A DNA stretch of 9,683 bases from Pseudomonadota bacterium (GTDB lineage Bacteria; Pseudomonadota; Alphaproteobacteria; Rhizobiales; Rhizobiaceae): positions 1 to 9,683 of the forward strand of contig JAEXXS010000058.1 in NCBI GenBank assembly GCA_023451915.1. Reading direction: 5' to 3'. The notes below the pieces were generated by a model that searched no databases, was not told where the DNA came from, and was given only the letters and a program-made list of their open reading frames with translations. Shown here piece after piece: positions 1-9,000 of the stretch (position 1 is the first letter of the stretch; each line of letters begins with the position of its first letter). A program made the translations under genes and the position numbers.

Positions 1-116
1 GGCCCTCCGCGATAGTTTCGCGCCCCGCAAAATCGTAGGCGCAGTCAACGGCAGACAAGCGACCAAAAGATGGCGCAAGCCGACCAGCTTCGCGGCGAAA
101 TTTCACAAAACCGTGA
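1..116. other. Left-edge segment without an assignable gene
   Basis: Nothing here can be assigned with confidence. On the minus strand a reading frame is open from a possible GTG start at 106 to the window edge (about 35 codons, beginning MKFRREAGRL). It has no clear ribosome binding site and begins directly after the terminator of the MarR gene. It could be the first part of a gene running off the left edge, but a stretch of 35 codons without a stop is not unusual in DNA of this composition. The plus-strand frame starting at 70 runs antisense through the MarR gene and looks like a shadow. Confidence 0.2.
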
Positions 117-149
117 GAAAATGAAAAAGCCGGAGCGCAGGCCCCGGCT
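117..149 (-). terminator. Intrinsic terminator of the MarR-family gene
   Basis: Read on the minus strand there is a GC-rich hairpin with arms AGCCGG (144-149) and CCGGCT (128-133). The stem can continue by two more pairs after one mismatch. It is followed at once by a T-rich run, TTTTTCATTTTC (positions 128 down to 117). The hairpin begins about 25 bases after the TGA stop at 175, where a Rho-independent terminator for the upstream minus-strand gene is expected. Confidence 0.75.
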
Positions 150-174
150 GATTGTCATGCGCAGAGATTGGGGC

Positions 175-612
175 TCAATGCGTCTTGTTCATCGATTCCG
201 ACATTTTGCGCAGCACATTCAGGGCAATGCTCAATTCCTCGTCGGTCACACCTTCCAGCAGGTCTTCGCGCACATCGCCGGCAAGTTTCTCCACCTGCTC
301 AGCCAGGACCTTGCCCTCTTCGGTCATCACCACCCGCTTGGCGCGGCGATCTCCCTCCACCGTCTGGCGCTCGATGAATGACTGGCGTTCCAAACCGTCG
401 AGCAGGCGAACCATCGTCGCATTCTCGATCTCCAGCGTTTCAGCCAGTTCCTTTTGATAAAGACCTTCCTGTTCAATCAGCGCCAGCAGCGTGCGTGCGC
501 GGGCGAGTGTCAGCCCCCGCTCTTTCACCCTGGCGTCAAAAACGGTGCGAAGCCTGCGGTTGACCTTCGCCATGGCATCAATCATTTCTGCTCTGAGATT
601 TGTCGTGCTCAT
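175..612 (-). CDS. MarR-family transcriptional regulator
   Basis: This encodes 145 residues, the usual length for a MarR-family dimeric DNA-binding protein. Residues about 53-83 form the helix-turn-helix (QKELAETLEIENATMVRLLD...), followed by the wing with the family-typical D88-R89-R90 motif. Helical segments at both ends (about 5-30 and 102-142) would form the dimer interface. The ATG at 612 is preceded by AAAGG eight bases upstream, which supports this start. The gene is monocistronic by appearance: the atp operon terminator lies upstream at 838-868 and its own terminator lies downstream. A palindrome just upstream of the gene suggests autorepression. MarR proteins usually respond to small phenolic or oxidising ligands, but nothing in this window reveals the ligand or other targets. 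Family assignment is secure; the specific role is unknown. Confidence 0.9.
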   Translation of the reverse strand: MSTTNLRAEMIDAMAKVNRRLRTVFDARVKERGLTLARARTLLALIEQEGLYQKELAETLEIENATMVRLLDGLERQSFIERQTVEGDRRAKRVVMTEEGKVLAEQVEKLAGDVREDLLEGVTDEELSIALNVLRKMSESMNKTH

Positions 613-630
613 ATCCGATGCCTTTATATA

Positions 631-642
631 TTAGTAAACTAA
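631..642. promoter_or_regulatory. Likely MarR auto-operator palindrome
   Basis: The inverted repeat TTAGT-AA-ACTAA lies 19 bases upstream of the MarR-family start codon, between a plausible promoter and the ribosome binding site. AT-rich TTAGT/ACTAA half-sites are common in operators bound by MarR-family proteins, which often repress their own genes. Binding here would block transcription at or just after initiation. The palindrome is seen directly; its binding by this protein is inferred. Confidence 0.5.
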
Positions 643-653
643 CGATTGTGTTC

Positions 654-682
654 TGGATAAATGGCCCACGGTTCATTTTCAA
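654..682 (-). promoter_or_regulatory. Possible sigma70-type promoter of the MarR gene
   Basis: On the minus strand TTGAAA (682-677) is separated by exactly 17 bases from TATCCA (659-654). The -35 element is good and the -10 element is moderate. Initiation would fall near 647, just upstream of the TTAGT/ACTAA palindrome. An alternative -10 within TAATATATA nearer the gene lacks a good -35 partner. Confidence 0.4.
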
Positions 683-698
683 TGGCCGCACGCAAAAC

Positions 699-712
699 TC
701 ACGCAAGCGTGA
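699..712. promoter_or_regulatory. Inverted repeat upstream of the MarR gene
   Basis: This is a perfect inverted repeat with arms TCACGC and GCGTGA around AA, about 17 bases upstream of the proposed -35 element. Its position fits an activator or second regulator site. It has no T-tract, so it is not a terminator. The rest of 713-837 is AT-rich and shows no gene. Confidence 0.25.
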
Positions 713-837
713 AGCTTAAACGCTCGAAAGCTAGGTTGTGCGAGAATAAGAACTTCACGAAGCCTGAACGAAAAAGCCGAAGTAAGCCAGAATATGAATA
801 AATTTTAAATAAGAAAAATATACGCAAATAATAAAGC

Positions 838-868
838 TAAAAAGAAAAGCGGACCCCGAGTCCGCTTT
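838..868 (-). terminator. Intrinsic terminator of the atp operon
   Basis: There is a perfect 9-base-pair stem, AAAGCGGAC / GTCCGCTTT (846-854 with 860-868), with a five-base loop. On the minus strand it runs directly into TTTTCTTTTT. It lies about 26 bases beyond the atpC stop codon and ends the five-gene F1 operon. It also separates the operon from the MarR-family gene transcribed in the same direction. Confidence 0.9.
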
Positions 869-893
869 CCCGAATATATGTGTTTTTACCGTA

Positions 894-1301
894 TCAGCCC
901 GGTATAACGGCACCCTGCAGCGTCATCAGCTGGTGCAGGAAGATTTCCGCCTTGGTGCGATGCTCCGGCGAATTTGCATCATCGAGCGCCTTGCGGGCTT
1001 CATCGATGCGGCGCGTAATGTCCGACGGCTCGATGTCATCGATATGCGTTGCAGATTCGGCCAGCACGGTGCAGCTCTGCGGGGTGATATCGGCAAAACC
1101 GCCGAACACCACGTAAGAGTCGGACTTGCCGTCGGCAAGCTTCACCGAAACGACTCCCGGCATGATCGTCGACATCAGCGGCGAATGACCGGCGAGAGCC
1201 GTCAGATAGCCTTCGCTACCCGGAATGACGACTTCCGTCACCTGCGCAGACAGCAGGAGGCGTTCAGGCGACACGAGTTCGAATTGGAAAGCTTGAGCCA
1301 T
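894..1301 (-). CDS. atpC: ATP synthase F1 epsilon subunit
   Basis: This is the 135-residue epsilon subunit of the central stalk, which turns with gamma and can inhibit ATP hydrolysis. The N-terminal beta-sandwich shows the conserved LAGHSPLM (36-43) and FGGFA (66-70) segments. The C-terminal part (about 88-127) is the usual helical hairpin. I chose the ATG at 1301 because family members align from MA-x-F-x-FELVSPE. A GTG nine bases further upstream (1310) would add MRT and has AGGA seven bases before it, so initiation there cannot be excluded. It is the last gene of the operon, 124 bases after atpD. That gap holds a palindromic repeat and a strong hairpin that could set epsilon expression apart from the other subunits. 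Confidence 0.95.
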   Translation of the reverse strand: MAQAFQFELVSPERLLLSAQVTEVVIPGSEGYLTALAGHSPLMSTIMPGVVSVKLADGKSDSYVVFGGFADITPQSCTVLAESATHIDDIEPSDITRRIDEARKALDDANSPEHRTKAEIFLHQLMTLQGAVIPG

Positions 1302-1320
1302 GGTTCTCACTTAAATTTCC

Positions 1321-1369
1321 TGAGCGTGATCTCGAAACTGGAAACCGGTTTGCGGAAAGATCGTGCTCA
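1321..1369. repeat. Imperfect palindromic intergenic repeat, atpD-atpC gap
   Basis: Outer arms GAGCGTGATCT (1322-1332) and AGATCGTGCTC (1358-1368) pair along their whole length with two G-T wobbles. Inside them AAACTGG and CCGGTTT (1335-1341, 1345-1351) form a second stem around AAA. In form and sequence (GAGCRYGATC, CCGAAA, AAACCGG) this matches, from memory, a dispersed palindrome common in intergenic regions of Rhizobiales genomes. Copy number could not be checked here. A related, more diverged copy lies at 3002-3043. Confidence 0.7.
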
Positions 1370-1389
1370 AACACATGAACAGGTCGTCT

Positions 1390-1411
1390 CGGTGGGCCTT
1401 TCGGCCCACCG
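1390..1411 (-). promoter_or_regulatory. GAAA-tetraloop hairpin after atpD
   Basis: In the operon transcript this is a perfect 9-base-pair stem (CGGTGGGCC with GGCCCACCG) closed by a GAAA tetraloop on a C-G pair, a very stable RNA cap. It begins 14 bases after the atpD stop. No U-run follows, so it is not a standard terminator. It more likely protects the 3' end of upstream message, marks a processing site, or partly attenuates transcription into atpC. Confidence 0.6.
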
Positions 1412-1425
1412 GGAAACTCAATTCA

Positions 1426-2988
<1,563 letters not shown>

Positions 2989-3001
2989 TTACCTTCCGTT
3001 A

Positions 3002-3043
3002 GCATGGTCCCGAAAAGTTGCAGACTTCCCGGATAGACCCTGC
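3002..3043. repeat. Diverged palindromic repeat in the atpG-atpD gap
   Basis: Outer arms GCATGGTC (3002-3009) and GACCCTGC (3036-3043) pair with one mismatch. Inside, CCGAAAAGT and ACTTCCCGG pair at seven of nine positions around TGCAG. The left part (AGCATGGTCCCGAAAAGT) resembles the same Rhizobiales palindrome family as 1321-1369. It fills most of the atpG-atpD gap, ends 19 bases before the atpD start codon, and would fold in the transcript just upstream of the atpD ribosome binding site. Confidence 0.55.
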
Positions 3044-3051
3044 GGTAAACC

Positions 3052-3930
3052 CTAGAGCGCTTCCGCGCCCGAAATGATTTCGATCAGTTCCTTGGTGATC
3101 TGAGCCTGACGCTGACGGTTATACGTGATCGACAACTTGTTGATCATGTCACCGGCATTACGCGTCGCATTGTCCATCGCGCTCATCTTCGCGCCCATTT
3201 CGCCCGCCACATTTTCCAACAGAGCGCGGAAAATCTGGACCGAAATGTTGCGTGGGATCAGCGTCGACAGGATCGCCGCAGGATCAGGTTCGTACTCATA
3301 GATCGCATCGCCTGCCGTGTCCGCCTGCGCAACATCGCCAGCCGAAGCCGGAATGAGTTGCTGGGCAGTCGGAATCTGTGCAATCACCGACTTGAATTCG
3401 GAATAGAACAGGGTGCAGACATCAAACGCGCCTTGCTCGAACAACTCGATCACCTTGCGGCCGATCTGGTCGGCATGCACAAAAGCGAGCTGCTTGACTT
3501 CGCGCAGATTGACGTGGTCGATGATCAGAGAGGCAAATTCACGACGCAGAATATCTGCGCCCTTCTTGCCGACCGTGATGATCTTGACCGTCTTGCCTTC
3601 AGCGAGGAGCTTGCGGGTATGATCGCGCGCCAGGCGTGCGATCTGCGAATTGAAACCGCCGCAAAGGCCACGCTCCGCAGTGCAGACGACGAGCAGATGC
3701 ACGTCGTCCTTACCCGTACCGGCCATCAATGCCGGTGCATCTTCGCCGCTGACATTCTGCGCGATATTCGCGAGAACGGCGCCCATGCGCTGCGAGTAAG
3801 GCCGTGCGGCCTCCGCAGCTTCCTGGGCACGGCGCAGCTTCGCCGCGGCGACCATCTGCATCGCCTTGGTGATTTTCTGCGTCGCCTTGACCGAGGCGAT
3901 ACGGTTTCTCAGATCCTTTAGTGAAGGCAT
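3052..3930 (-). CDS. atpG: ATP synthase F1 gamma subunit
   Basis: This 292-residue protein is the central rotor shaft that turns inside the alpha3-beta3 ring and couples proton flow to catalysis. It starts [36 protein letters not shown], the conserved N-terminal coiled-coil helix of the family. The C-terminal helix ends with a typical [22 protein letters not shown]. The central Rossmann-like domain has [12 protein letters not shown] (about 86-97). The ATG at 3928-3930 is fixed by this conserved beginning, although the ribosome binding site is weak (GGGAT), so translation may depend on coupling to atpA 21 bases upstream. Length is normal, with no frameshift. Confidence 0.97.
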   Translation of the reverse strand: MPSLKDLRNRIASVKATQKITKAMQMVAAAKLRRAQEAAEAARPYSQRMGAVLANIAQNVSGEDAPALMAGTGKDDVHLLVVCTAERGLCGGFNSQIARLARDHTRKLLAEGKTVKIITVGKKGADILRREFASLIIDHVNLREVKQLAFVHADQIGRKVIELFEQGAFDVCTLFYSEFKSVIAQIPTAQQLIPASAGDVAQADTAGDAIYEYEPDPAAILSTLIPRNISVQIFRALLENVAGEMGAKMSAMDNATRNAGDMINKLSITYNRQRQAQITKELIEIISGAEAL

Positions 3931-3951
3931 CCGTTCATCCCGTCACAAAAT

Positions 3952-5481
3952 TCAAGCGAAAGACTTGGCGAACGCGTCGACCGCTGCCTTGAGCTTTGCT
4001 TTGATGTTGTCGGTGAGCGCCTTTTCGTCGCGGATCGCGTCCAGCACATCCTTGTGCTCGGTGCGCAGCGAAGAAAGAAGACCTGCTTCGAACTTGCCGA
4101 CCTGGTTGACGGCGATCTTGTCGAGATAACCGTTCACACCGGCATAAATCACGGCAACCTGTTCTTCCGTCTTGAGCGGCGAGAACTGCGGCTGCTTGAG
4201 AAGCTCGGTCAGACGCGCGCCACGGTTCAGCAAACGCTGGGTCGAGGCATCGAGATCCGAACCGAACTGCGCGAAGGCGGCCATTTCACGATACTGGGCG
4301 AGCTCGCCCTTGATCGAACCGGCGACCTGCTTCATGGCCTTGATCTGCGCCGAGGAACCAACGCGCGAAACCGACAGACCGACGTTCACAGCCGGACGGA
4401 TACCCTGATAGAACAGGTTGGTTTCGAGGAAGATCTGGCCGTCGGTGATCGAGATCACGTTGGTCGGAATGAAGGCTGAAACGTCGTTGCCCTGCGTTTC
4501 GATGACCGGCAGAGCCGTCAGCGAGCCAGCGCCGTTTTCGTCGTTGAGCTTTGCAGCGCGTTCGAGAAGACGGGAGTGCAGATAGAAAACGTCGCCCGGA
4601 TAAGCTTCACGGCCCGGAGGACGACGAAGCAGAAGGGACATCTGACGGTAAGCAACAGCCTGCTTGGACAGATCGTCGTAACCGATGAGAGCGTGCTGAC
4701 CGTTGTCACGGAAATATTCGCCCATTGCGCAACCTGCGAACGGAGCGAGATACTGCATCGGAGCCGGATCGGAAGCAGTAGCAGCGATAACGATCGAATA
4801 TTCGAGAGCGCCGCGCTCTTCGAGAACCTTAACGAACTGAGCAACAGTCGAACGCTTCTGGCCGATAGCAACGTAAACGCAATAGAGCTTTTCGCTGTCT
4901 GGGCCGTTGTCGTGGATCGGCTTCTGGTTCAGGAAGGTGTCGAGAATGATGGCGGTCTTGCCGGTCTGACGGTCACCGATGACCAGCTCGCGCTGACCAC
5001 GACCAACCGGGATCAGAGCGTCAACAGCCTTGAGGCCGGTCGACATTGGCTCATGGACCGACTTGCGCGGAATGATGCCCGGCGCCTTGACGTCGACGCG
5101 GCGACGCTCGGTGGCAACGATCGGGCCCTTGCCGTCGATCGGGTTGCCGAGAGCGTCAACGACGCGGCCCAGCAGGCCCGGACCAACCGGCACGTCAACG
5201 ATGGCGCCGGTACGCTTAACGACGTCGCCTTCCTTGATGTCACGGTCGGCGCCGAAGATAACGACACCAACATTGTCGTTTTCAAGGTTAAGCGCCATGC
5301 CGCGAATGCCGCCGGGGAATTCGACCATTTCACCAGCCTGAACATTGTCCAGACCATAGACGCGAGCAATACCGTCGCCGACGGACAGAACCTGACCGAC
5401 CTCGGAGACCTCAGCCTCCTTGCCGAAGTTCTTGATTTGCTCTTTCAGGATAGCGGAAATTTCCGCAGCGCGGATGTCCAT
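3952..5481 (-). CDS. atpA: ATP synthase F1 alpha subunit
   Basis: This is the non-catalytic nucleotide-binding subunit of F1, 509 residues, the standard length. It begins [16 protein letters not shown], the amphipathic N-terminal helix that contacts the delta subunit. The P-loop GDRQTGKT is at 169-176, and the arginine finger completing the catalytic site is R373 in VSRVGSSAQ. The C-terminal helical domain is complete. The ATG shares one base with the atpH stop (TGATG), and AGAGG lies seven bases upstream inside atpH, so the two are almost certainly translationally coupled. No unusual substitutions were noticed. Confidence 0.98.
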   Translation of the reverse strand: MDIRAAEISAILKEQIKNFGKEAEVSEVGQVLSVGDGIARVYGLDNVQAGEMVEFPGGIRGMALNLENDNVGVVIFGADRDIKEGDVVKRTGAIVDVPVGPGLLGRVVDALGNPIDGKGPIVATERRRVDVKAPGIIPRKSVHEPMSTGLKAVDALIPVGRGQRELVIGDRQTGKTAIILDTFLNQKPIHDNGPDSEKLYCVYVAIGQKRSTVAQFVKVLEERGALEYSIVIAATASDPAPMQYLAPFAGCAMGEYFRDNGQHALIGYDDLSKQAVAYRQMSLLLRRPPGREAYPGDVFYLHSRLLERAAKLNDENGAGSLTALPVIETQGNDVSAFIPTNVISITDGQIFLETNLFYQGIRPAVNVGLSVSRVGSSAQIKAMKQVAGSIKGELAQYREMAAFAQFGSDLDASTQRLLNRGARLTELLKQPQFSPLKTEEQVAVIYAGVNGYLDKIAVNQVGKFEAGLLSSLRTEHKDVLDAIRDEKALTDNIKAKLKAAVDAFAKSFA

Positions 5482-6041
5482 CAGCCGACCTCTTTCAGTG
5501 CAAGCTTGAGAGAAGATAGTTTGGTGCGAAGGGACGTGTCGATCTGACGCGAACCCATCTTGACGATAAGACCGCCGAGGATCGACGGATCGACGGTGAC
5601 GTTAATCGTCACGTCCTTGCCGGCCACGCTTTTCAGCGTTGCCTTCAATTCGTTTTCCTGCGCAGCGGTCAGCGCATGCGCGGAAGTGACATCGGCGGAA
5701 ACTTCTCCGCGATGTTCAGCAGCAATCTTGTGGAATGCGGCGATGATGCCCGGCAGAGCGAAAAGGCGGCGGTTCGCTGCGACGACGCGCAGGAGATTTC
5801 CGACCAGACCCTTGATGCCCGCCTTGTCGGCAATGGCGCCGATCGCATGGAGCTGGTCTTCCGAAGAAAATACCGGACTGGAGATCAGACGCTTGAGGTC
5901 CTCGCTTCCGCTCAGAAGCGCCTCGAAACGGACAAGATCTTTCTCCACAGCAGCAACGGACTTGGCTTCGAGCGCCAGCTCGAAGAGCGATCCGGCGTAA
6001 CGCTGTGCCACACCTGAAATGAGCGAAGACGTTTCAGCCAC
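5481..6041 (-). CDS. atpH: ATP synthase F1 delta subunit
   Basis: This 186-residue delta (OSCP-type) subunit links the top of the alpha3-beta3 head to the peripheral stalk. The N-terminal six-helix bundle (about 5-110) includes the typical [13 protein letters not shown] segment. The C-terminal domain ends with the conserved [25 protein letters not shown] pattern (about 151-177). I placed the start at the GTG of 6041, giving [10 protein letters not shown], because family members begin there and AGG lies six bases upstream. A TTG at 6047 would add only two residues and sits directly against that site. It is the first gene of the operon, and no F0 gene (atpI, B, E or F) is adjacent, as usual in alphaproteobacteria with split atp loci. 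Confidence 0.95.
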   Translation of the reverse strand: MAETSSLISGVAQRYAGSLFELALEAKSVAAVEKDLVRFEALLSGSEDLKRLISSPVFSSEDQLHAIGAIADKAGIKGLVGNLLRVVAANRRLFALPGIIAAFHKIAAEHRGEVSADVTSAHALTAAQENELKATLKSVAGKDVTINVTVDPSILGGLIVKMGSRQIDTSLRTKLSSLKLALKEVG

Positions 6042-6265
6042 GAACAACCTGCTCTCTACGTTGAAACCATCCTTTTGGGGCCCACTATTGCTCAGGACGC
6101 CAAGCCGATGATTTTATTGAATGTTTCCGGAAAACCACTGACGCGCGAGCACGTCAACACCGAAATGTGATTGCCGTCTAGCATAGACGAACCGGACTCG
6201 CAACACGCGAATCCCGCACTTTTGTGTAAGTTTTGTCGCGTTTTCCGATCAAAAAAGTCGCAGGG
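6042..6265 (-). promoter_or_regulatory. Probable atp operon promoter and leader region
   Basis: This gap lies between the membrane protein gene and atpH, and the operon promoter is expected here. A TTGACG hexamer (minus strand, 6157-6152) is the best -35 candidate, but I see no convincing -10 at 16-18 bases. Three symmetrical elements stand out. The palindrome TTTCCGGAAA is at 6124-6133. The inverted repeat CGTCTA-GCA-TAGACG is at 6175-6189. An 8-base-pair hairpin, GGACTCGC / GCGAATCC around AACAC, is at 6194-6214 and contains one wobble in the minus-strand RNA. None is followed by a T-tract on the minus strand. No open reading frame here looks real. Confidence 0.45.
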
Positions 6266-6655
6266 TTAACCGATGAAGCCAAAAGCGTAGAGCAACGGCC
6301 CGGCGGCCAGAAGGAATTCTACAATTGCCGCCAACCAGTTATAGATCGTGCCGCCCCTATCGGACATCATCGAGATGAAGCGACCGAACAACGCAAAGCC
6401 CCATGCAGCCCCCAGAACAACCCACAGGAAGGGTTGTGCGAAAATGAGGCAGCCTAGTCCGAGACCCAGATAGGGACCGGCCAGCACCGCGCGGATGGAG
6501 CTGAAGGCTTCCGGTCGCGCATTGATCGGCTGCAACCGCAACAGCTTCATGGTGATGCCGGGCGCGAAAAGCATGACAATGCCCGCAAAGGCGGTCACGG
6601 CTGCCGAGCTCCAGGCGAACCATTCGCCGGTCGTGGTGGGAAGATAGAATTCCAT
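6266..6655 (-). CDS. Small four-helix membrane protein, DUF4345-like
   Basis: This is a hydrophobic protein of 129 residues with four predicted membrane segments at about 12-31, 54-73, 76-95 and 106-127. Charged or polar residues sit at the ends (K37, R40, R92, D99, R100). Conserved-looking features are R55-x4-GPYLGLGLG and GRFISMMSDRGG between helices 3 and 4, which recall the DUF4345 family; that assignment is from memory. Its function is unknown. I chose the ATG at 6655 because AGAAGG stands eight bases before it. A GTG three codons upstream (6664) directly abuts that site and is unlikely. It is 66 bases downstream of priA on the same strand and 224 bases upstream of atpH, so it may be co-transcribed with priA. 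There is no signal peptide and no catalytic motif. Confidence 0.8.
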   Translation of the reverse strand: MEFYLPTTTGEWFAWSSAAVTAFAGIVMLFAPGITMKLLRLQPINARPEAFSSIRAVLAGPYLGLGLGCLIFAQPFLWVVLGAAWGFALFGRFISMMSDRGGTIYNWLAAIVEFLLAAGPLLYAFGFIG

Positions 6656-6721
6656 CGCGATCACCTTCTTCGTTTTAGGCCCTATAGCGGATAATTCTCC
6701 TGGACTCCATGTCAGTTCCAG

Positions 6722-8944
6722 TCACAAGAAACTCTGAGGATCAATGTCCACCTGAACGCGGATAGATCCTCGCTCCTTAGGTGAAGCAGCGAGCAAAGCG
6801 CGGATAAAGGATTGAATATCTGCGCGTTTTGTTCCGTGGATCAAGATACGGAACCGATGGCGTCCGCGCACCAGCGCCAGTGGCGCTTCGGCGGGACCGA
6901 GCACGGAGATCTCTGATGAAGAAGGGGCTGCGCGGCGAAGAGCGCGGGCATGATTTTCAGCATCCGGGCGATTATCGGCAGAAATGATCAGCGCGGCCAG
7001 CCGCCCGAATGGCGGCAGTGCGCTTCGCTCGCGCTCCTCGATTTCGCGGGCATAAAACGCGTCCGCATCGCCGCTGACGATGGCGCGCATGACGGGATGA
7101 TCCGGTTGGTAAGTCTGGATCAGCCCGAGGCTCTTGCGCCCGGTACGGCCCGCACGGCCCGTCACCTGATTGAGAAGCTGGAAGGTGCGTTCTGCGGCGC
7201 GCGGATCGCCATTGGCCAGACCCAGATCAGCATCCACCACGCCCACCAGCGTCATATTGGGGAAATTGTGCCCCTTGGCGACAAGCTGCGTGCCGATGAC
7301 GATATCCGCCTCGCCCTTTGCGATGGCATCGAGTTCCAGACGCAGCCGCTTCACGCCTCCCGCCATATCAGACGAAAGCACTATGATTCGCGCGTCGGGG
7401 AAAGTGGCGGCAACCTCTTCCGCGATCCGTTCCACGCCGGGACCGCAGGCGACCAGATGATCGAGCGTACCGCATTCCGGGCAAGCTTCCGGCACCGGCT
7501 CATGATAACCGCATTGATGGCACATCAGCTGACCGCGAAAGCGGTGCTCGACCAGCCAGCTGGAACATTGCGGACACTGAAAGCGGTGACCGCAAACACG
7601 GCACAAGGTCAGCGGCGCATAGCCGCGACGGTTGAGGAAAAGCAGCGCCTGCTCCCCGCGCGCGACGGTCTTGCCGACGGCTTCGGTGAGCGCAGGCGAC
7701 AGAAAGCGCCCCGGGGGCGGTGGCGAGCGCCGCATGTCGATGGTCTTCAGATCGGGAAGTGCTGCTTCCGCATAGCGCCCGTAAAGCTTGATTCGCTTGT
7801 ACCGGCCCTGATCCGCATTGACCTGACTTTCGATGGAGGGCGTAGCCGAGGCGAGCACCACCGGAAAACCGCCAATATGGCCGCGCACGACGGCCATGTC
7901 GCGGGCGTTGTAGAACACCCGGTCTTCCTGTTTGTAAGCCGGATCATGTTCTTCATCGACGATGATCAGGCCCAGTTCCTTGAAGGGCAGAAACAGCGCC
8001 GAGCGCGCGCCTGCGACCACGCGCACCGTGCCTTCGGTAACCTGACGCCAGACGCGCTCCCGTGTGCGCGGCGCGAGATCGGAATGCCATTCGGCGGGCT
8101 TGGCCCCGAACCTGTCATGGAAGCGGTCGAGAAACTGCTGCGTCAGGGCGATTTCCGGCAGAAGAATCAGCACCTGCTTGCCCTGATCGAGCGCCTTGGC
8201 AACGGCTTCGAAATAAACTTCGGTCTTGCCGGAGCCGGTGACACCATCGAGAAGCGACACGGAAAAGCAATCCGCAGCGACGGAATCAGAAAGCATTTCG
8301 GCTGCCGCCTGCTGGTCCTCTGAAAGCGTGGCGCGGGCATAAGCCGTATCGGGCTTGGCCACCACGGCGGGCGGCGGCAGCATCACTTCATCGAAGACGC
8401 CCTGCGCCTTCAACCCCTCCACAACCGTTGTCGAAACGCCTGCCGCATGCGCAAGACCCGACCGCGTCCAGGCAAGCCCGTCCCGGGCAAGCTCCATCAC
8501 GCGGGCGCGGGCATCGGTCATGCGTTCCGGCTCGCCGCCGGAATAACGCAGGCCCGGAACCGATGGTTCGGGATCGAAGGCAGCAGGCACGCGCAACACC
8601 ATACGCGCCACCATGCCGGGCGGCGACAGCGTGTAATCCGCAGCCCAGCGCATGAAGCGAAGCATCTCGCTATCCACCGGCGGACAATCGAACACTTCGG
8701 AGATCGCTCGCAATTTTTTGGCGTCGACCGCATCGGTTTCGCCTTCGCAGACGATACCCGCAACTTCACGCGGTCCAAGCGGGACGCGCACGATCGACCC
8801 GGGCTGGACGTTCATGCCCTCCGGGACCATATAAGAATAAGGCCGTTCTGCTGGCATAGGCACCAGCACTGGAACCACGCGCGGCGCGAGGCTCGGAAAG
8901 AGACCTTGAACAGGGTTTGCAATATCGTGCGAATCTTTCGACAT
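6722..8944 (-). CDS. priA: Primosomal replication restart helicase PriA
   Basis: This is a 740-residue superfamily 2 3'-to-5' DNA helicase that recognises abandoned forks and D-loops and starts reloading of the replicative helicase. The N-terminal 3'-end-binding domain (about 23-120) contains the typical VPMPAERPYSYMVPEG beginning. Helicase motifs follow in order: GVTGSGKT (234-241), DEEHD (330-334), SATPS (366-370), FLNRRGYAP (436-444), GTQLVAKGHNFP (551-562) and QVTGRAGR (593-600). The insert between the two helicase lobes holds eight cysteines in four pairs (448/451, 457/460, 475/478, 488/491) that bind two zinc ions. All key residues are present. The ATG at 8944 has AAGGT about ten bases upstream. 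It is transcribed divergently from the transaldolase gene across a 377-base gap. Confidence 0.97.
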   Translation of the reverse strand: MSKDSHDIANPVQGLFPSLAPRVVPVLVPMPAERPYSYMVPEGMNVQPGSIVRVPLGPREVAGIVCEGETDAVDAKKLRAISEVFDCPPVDSEMLRFMRWAADYTLSPPGMVARMVLRVPAAFDPEPSVPGLRYSGGEPERMTDARARVMELARDGLAWTRSGLAHAAGVSTTVVEGLKAQGVFDEVMLPPPAVVAKPDTAYARATLSEDQQAAAEMLSDSVAADCFSVSLLDGVTGSGKTEVYFEAVAKALDQGKQVLILLPEIALTQQFLDRFHDRFGAKPAEWHSDLAPRTRERVWRQVTEGTVRVVAGARSALFLPFKELGLIIVDEEHDPAYKQEDRVFYNARDMAVVRGHIGGFPVVLASATPSIESQVNADQGRYKRIKLYGRYAEAALPDLKTIDMRRSPPPPGRFLSPALTEAVGKTVARGEQALLFLNRRGYAPLTLCRVCGHRFQCPQCSSWLVEHRFRGQLMCHQCGYHEPVPEACPECGTLDHLVACGPGVERIAEEVAATFPDARIIVLSSDMAGGVKRLRLELDAIAKGEADIVIGTQLVAKGHNFPNMTLVGVVDADLGLANGDPRAAERTFQLLNQVTGRAGRTGRKSLGLIQTYQPDHPVMRAIVSGDADAFYAREIEERERSALPPFGRLAALIISADNRPDAENHARALRRAAPSSSEISVLGPAEAPLALVRGRHRFRILIHGTKRADIQSFIRALLAASPKERGSIRVQVDIDPQSFL

Positions 8945-9000
8945 GATCGCGTGACCTTGGCGCGGCTTTGCGCTAAAGAAAAGCCACCTTCCGGGACTTA

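Noticed and set aside
1302..1310. GTG start adding MRT to AtpC
   Set aside because: Spacing from AGGA is good, so it stays possible, but family members align from the ATG at 1301.
1390..1411. Strong hairpin considered as an intrinsic terminator after atpD
   Set aside because: The minus-strand sequence after the stem is AGACGACCTG with no U-run, and atpC downstream has no visible promoter of its own. A full terminator would leave epsilon unexpressed.
4576..5547. 323-codon plus-strand open frame opposite atpA and atpH
   Set aside because: It is antisense to two conserved F1 subunit genes and has no ribosome binding site or domain.
6699..6721. Imperfect stem just after the priA stop considered as its terminator
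   Set aside because: The CTGG...CCAG stem has a bulge and is not followed by a T-tract on the minus strand. Read-through into the membrane protein gene is equally likely.
6950..8323. 457-codon plus-strand open frame opposite priA
   Set aside because: It is antisense to PriA, which has all helicase and zinc motifs. The His/Arg/Ala-rich translation is a shadow.
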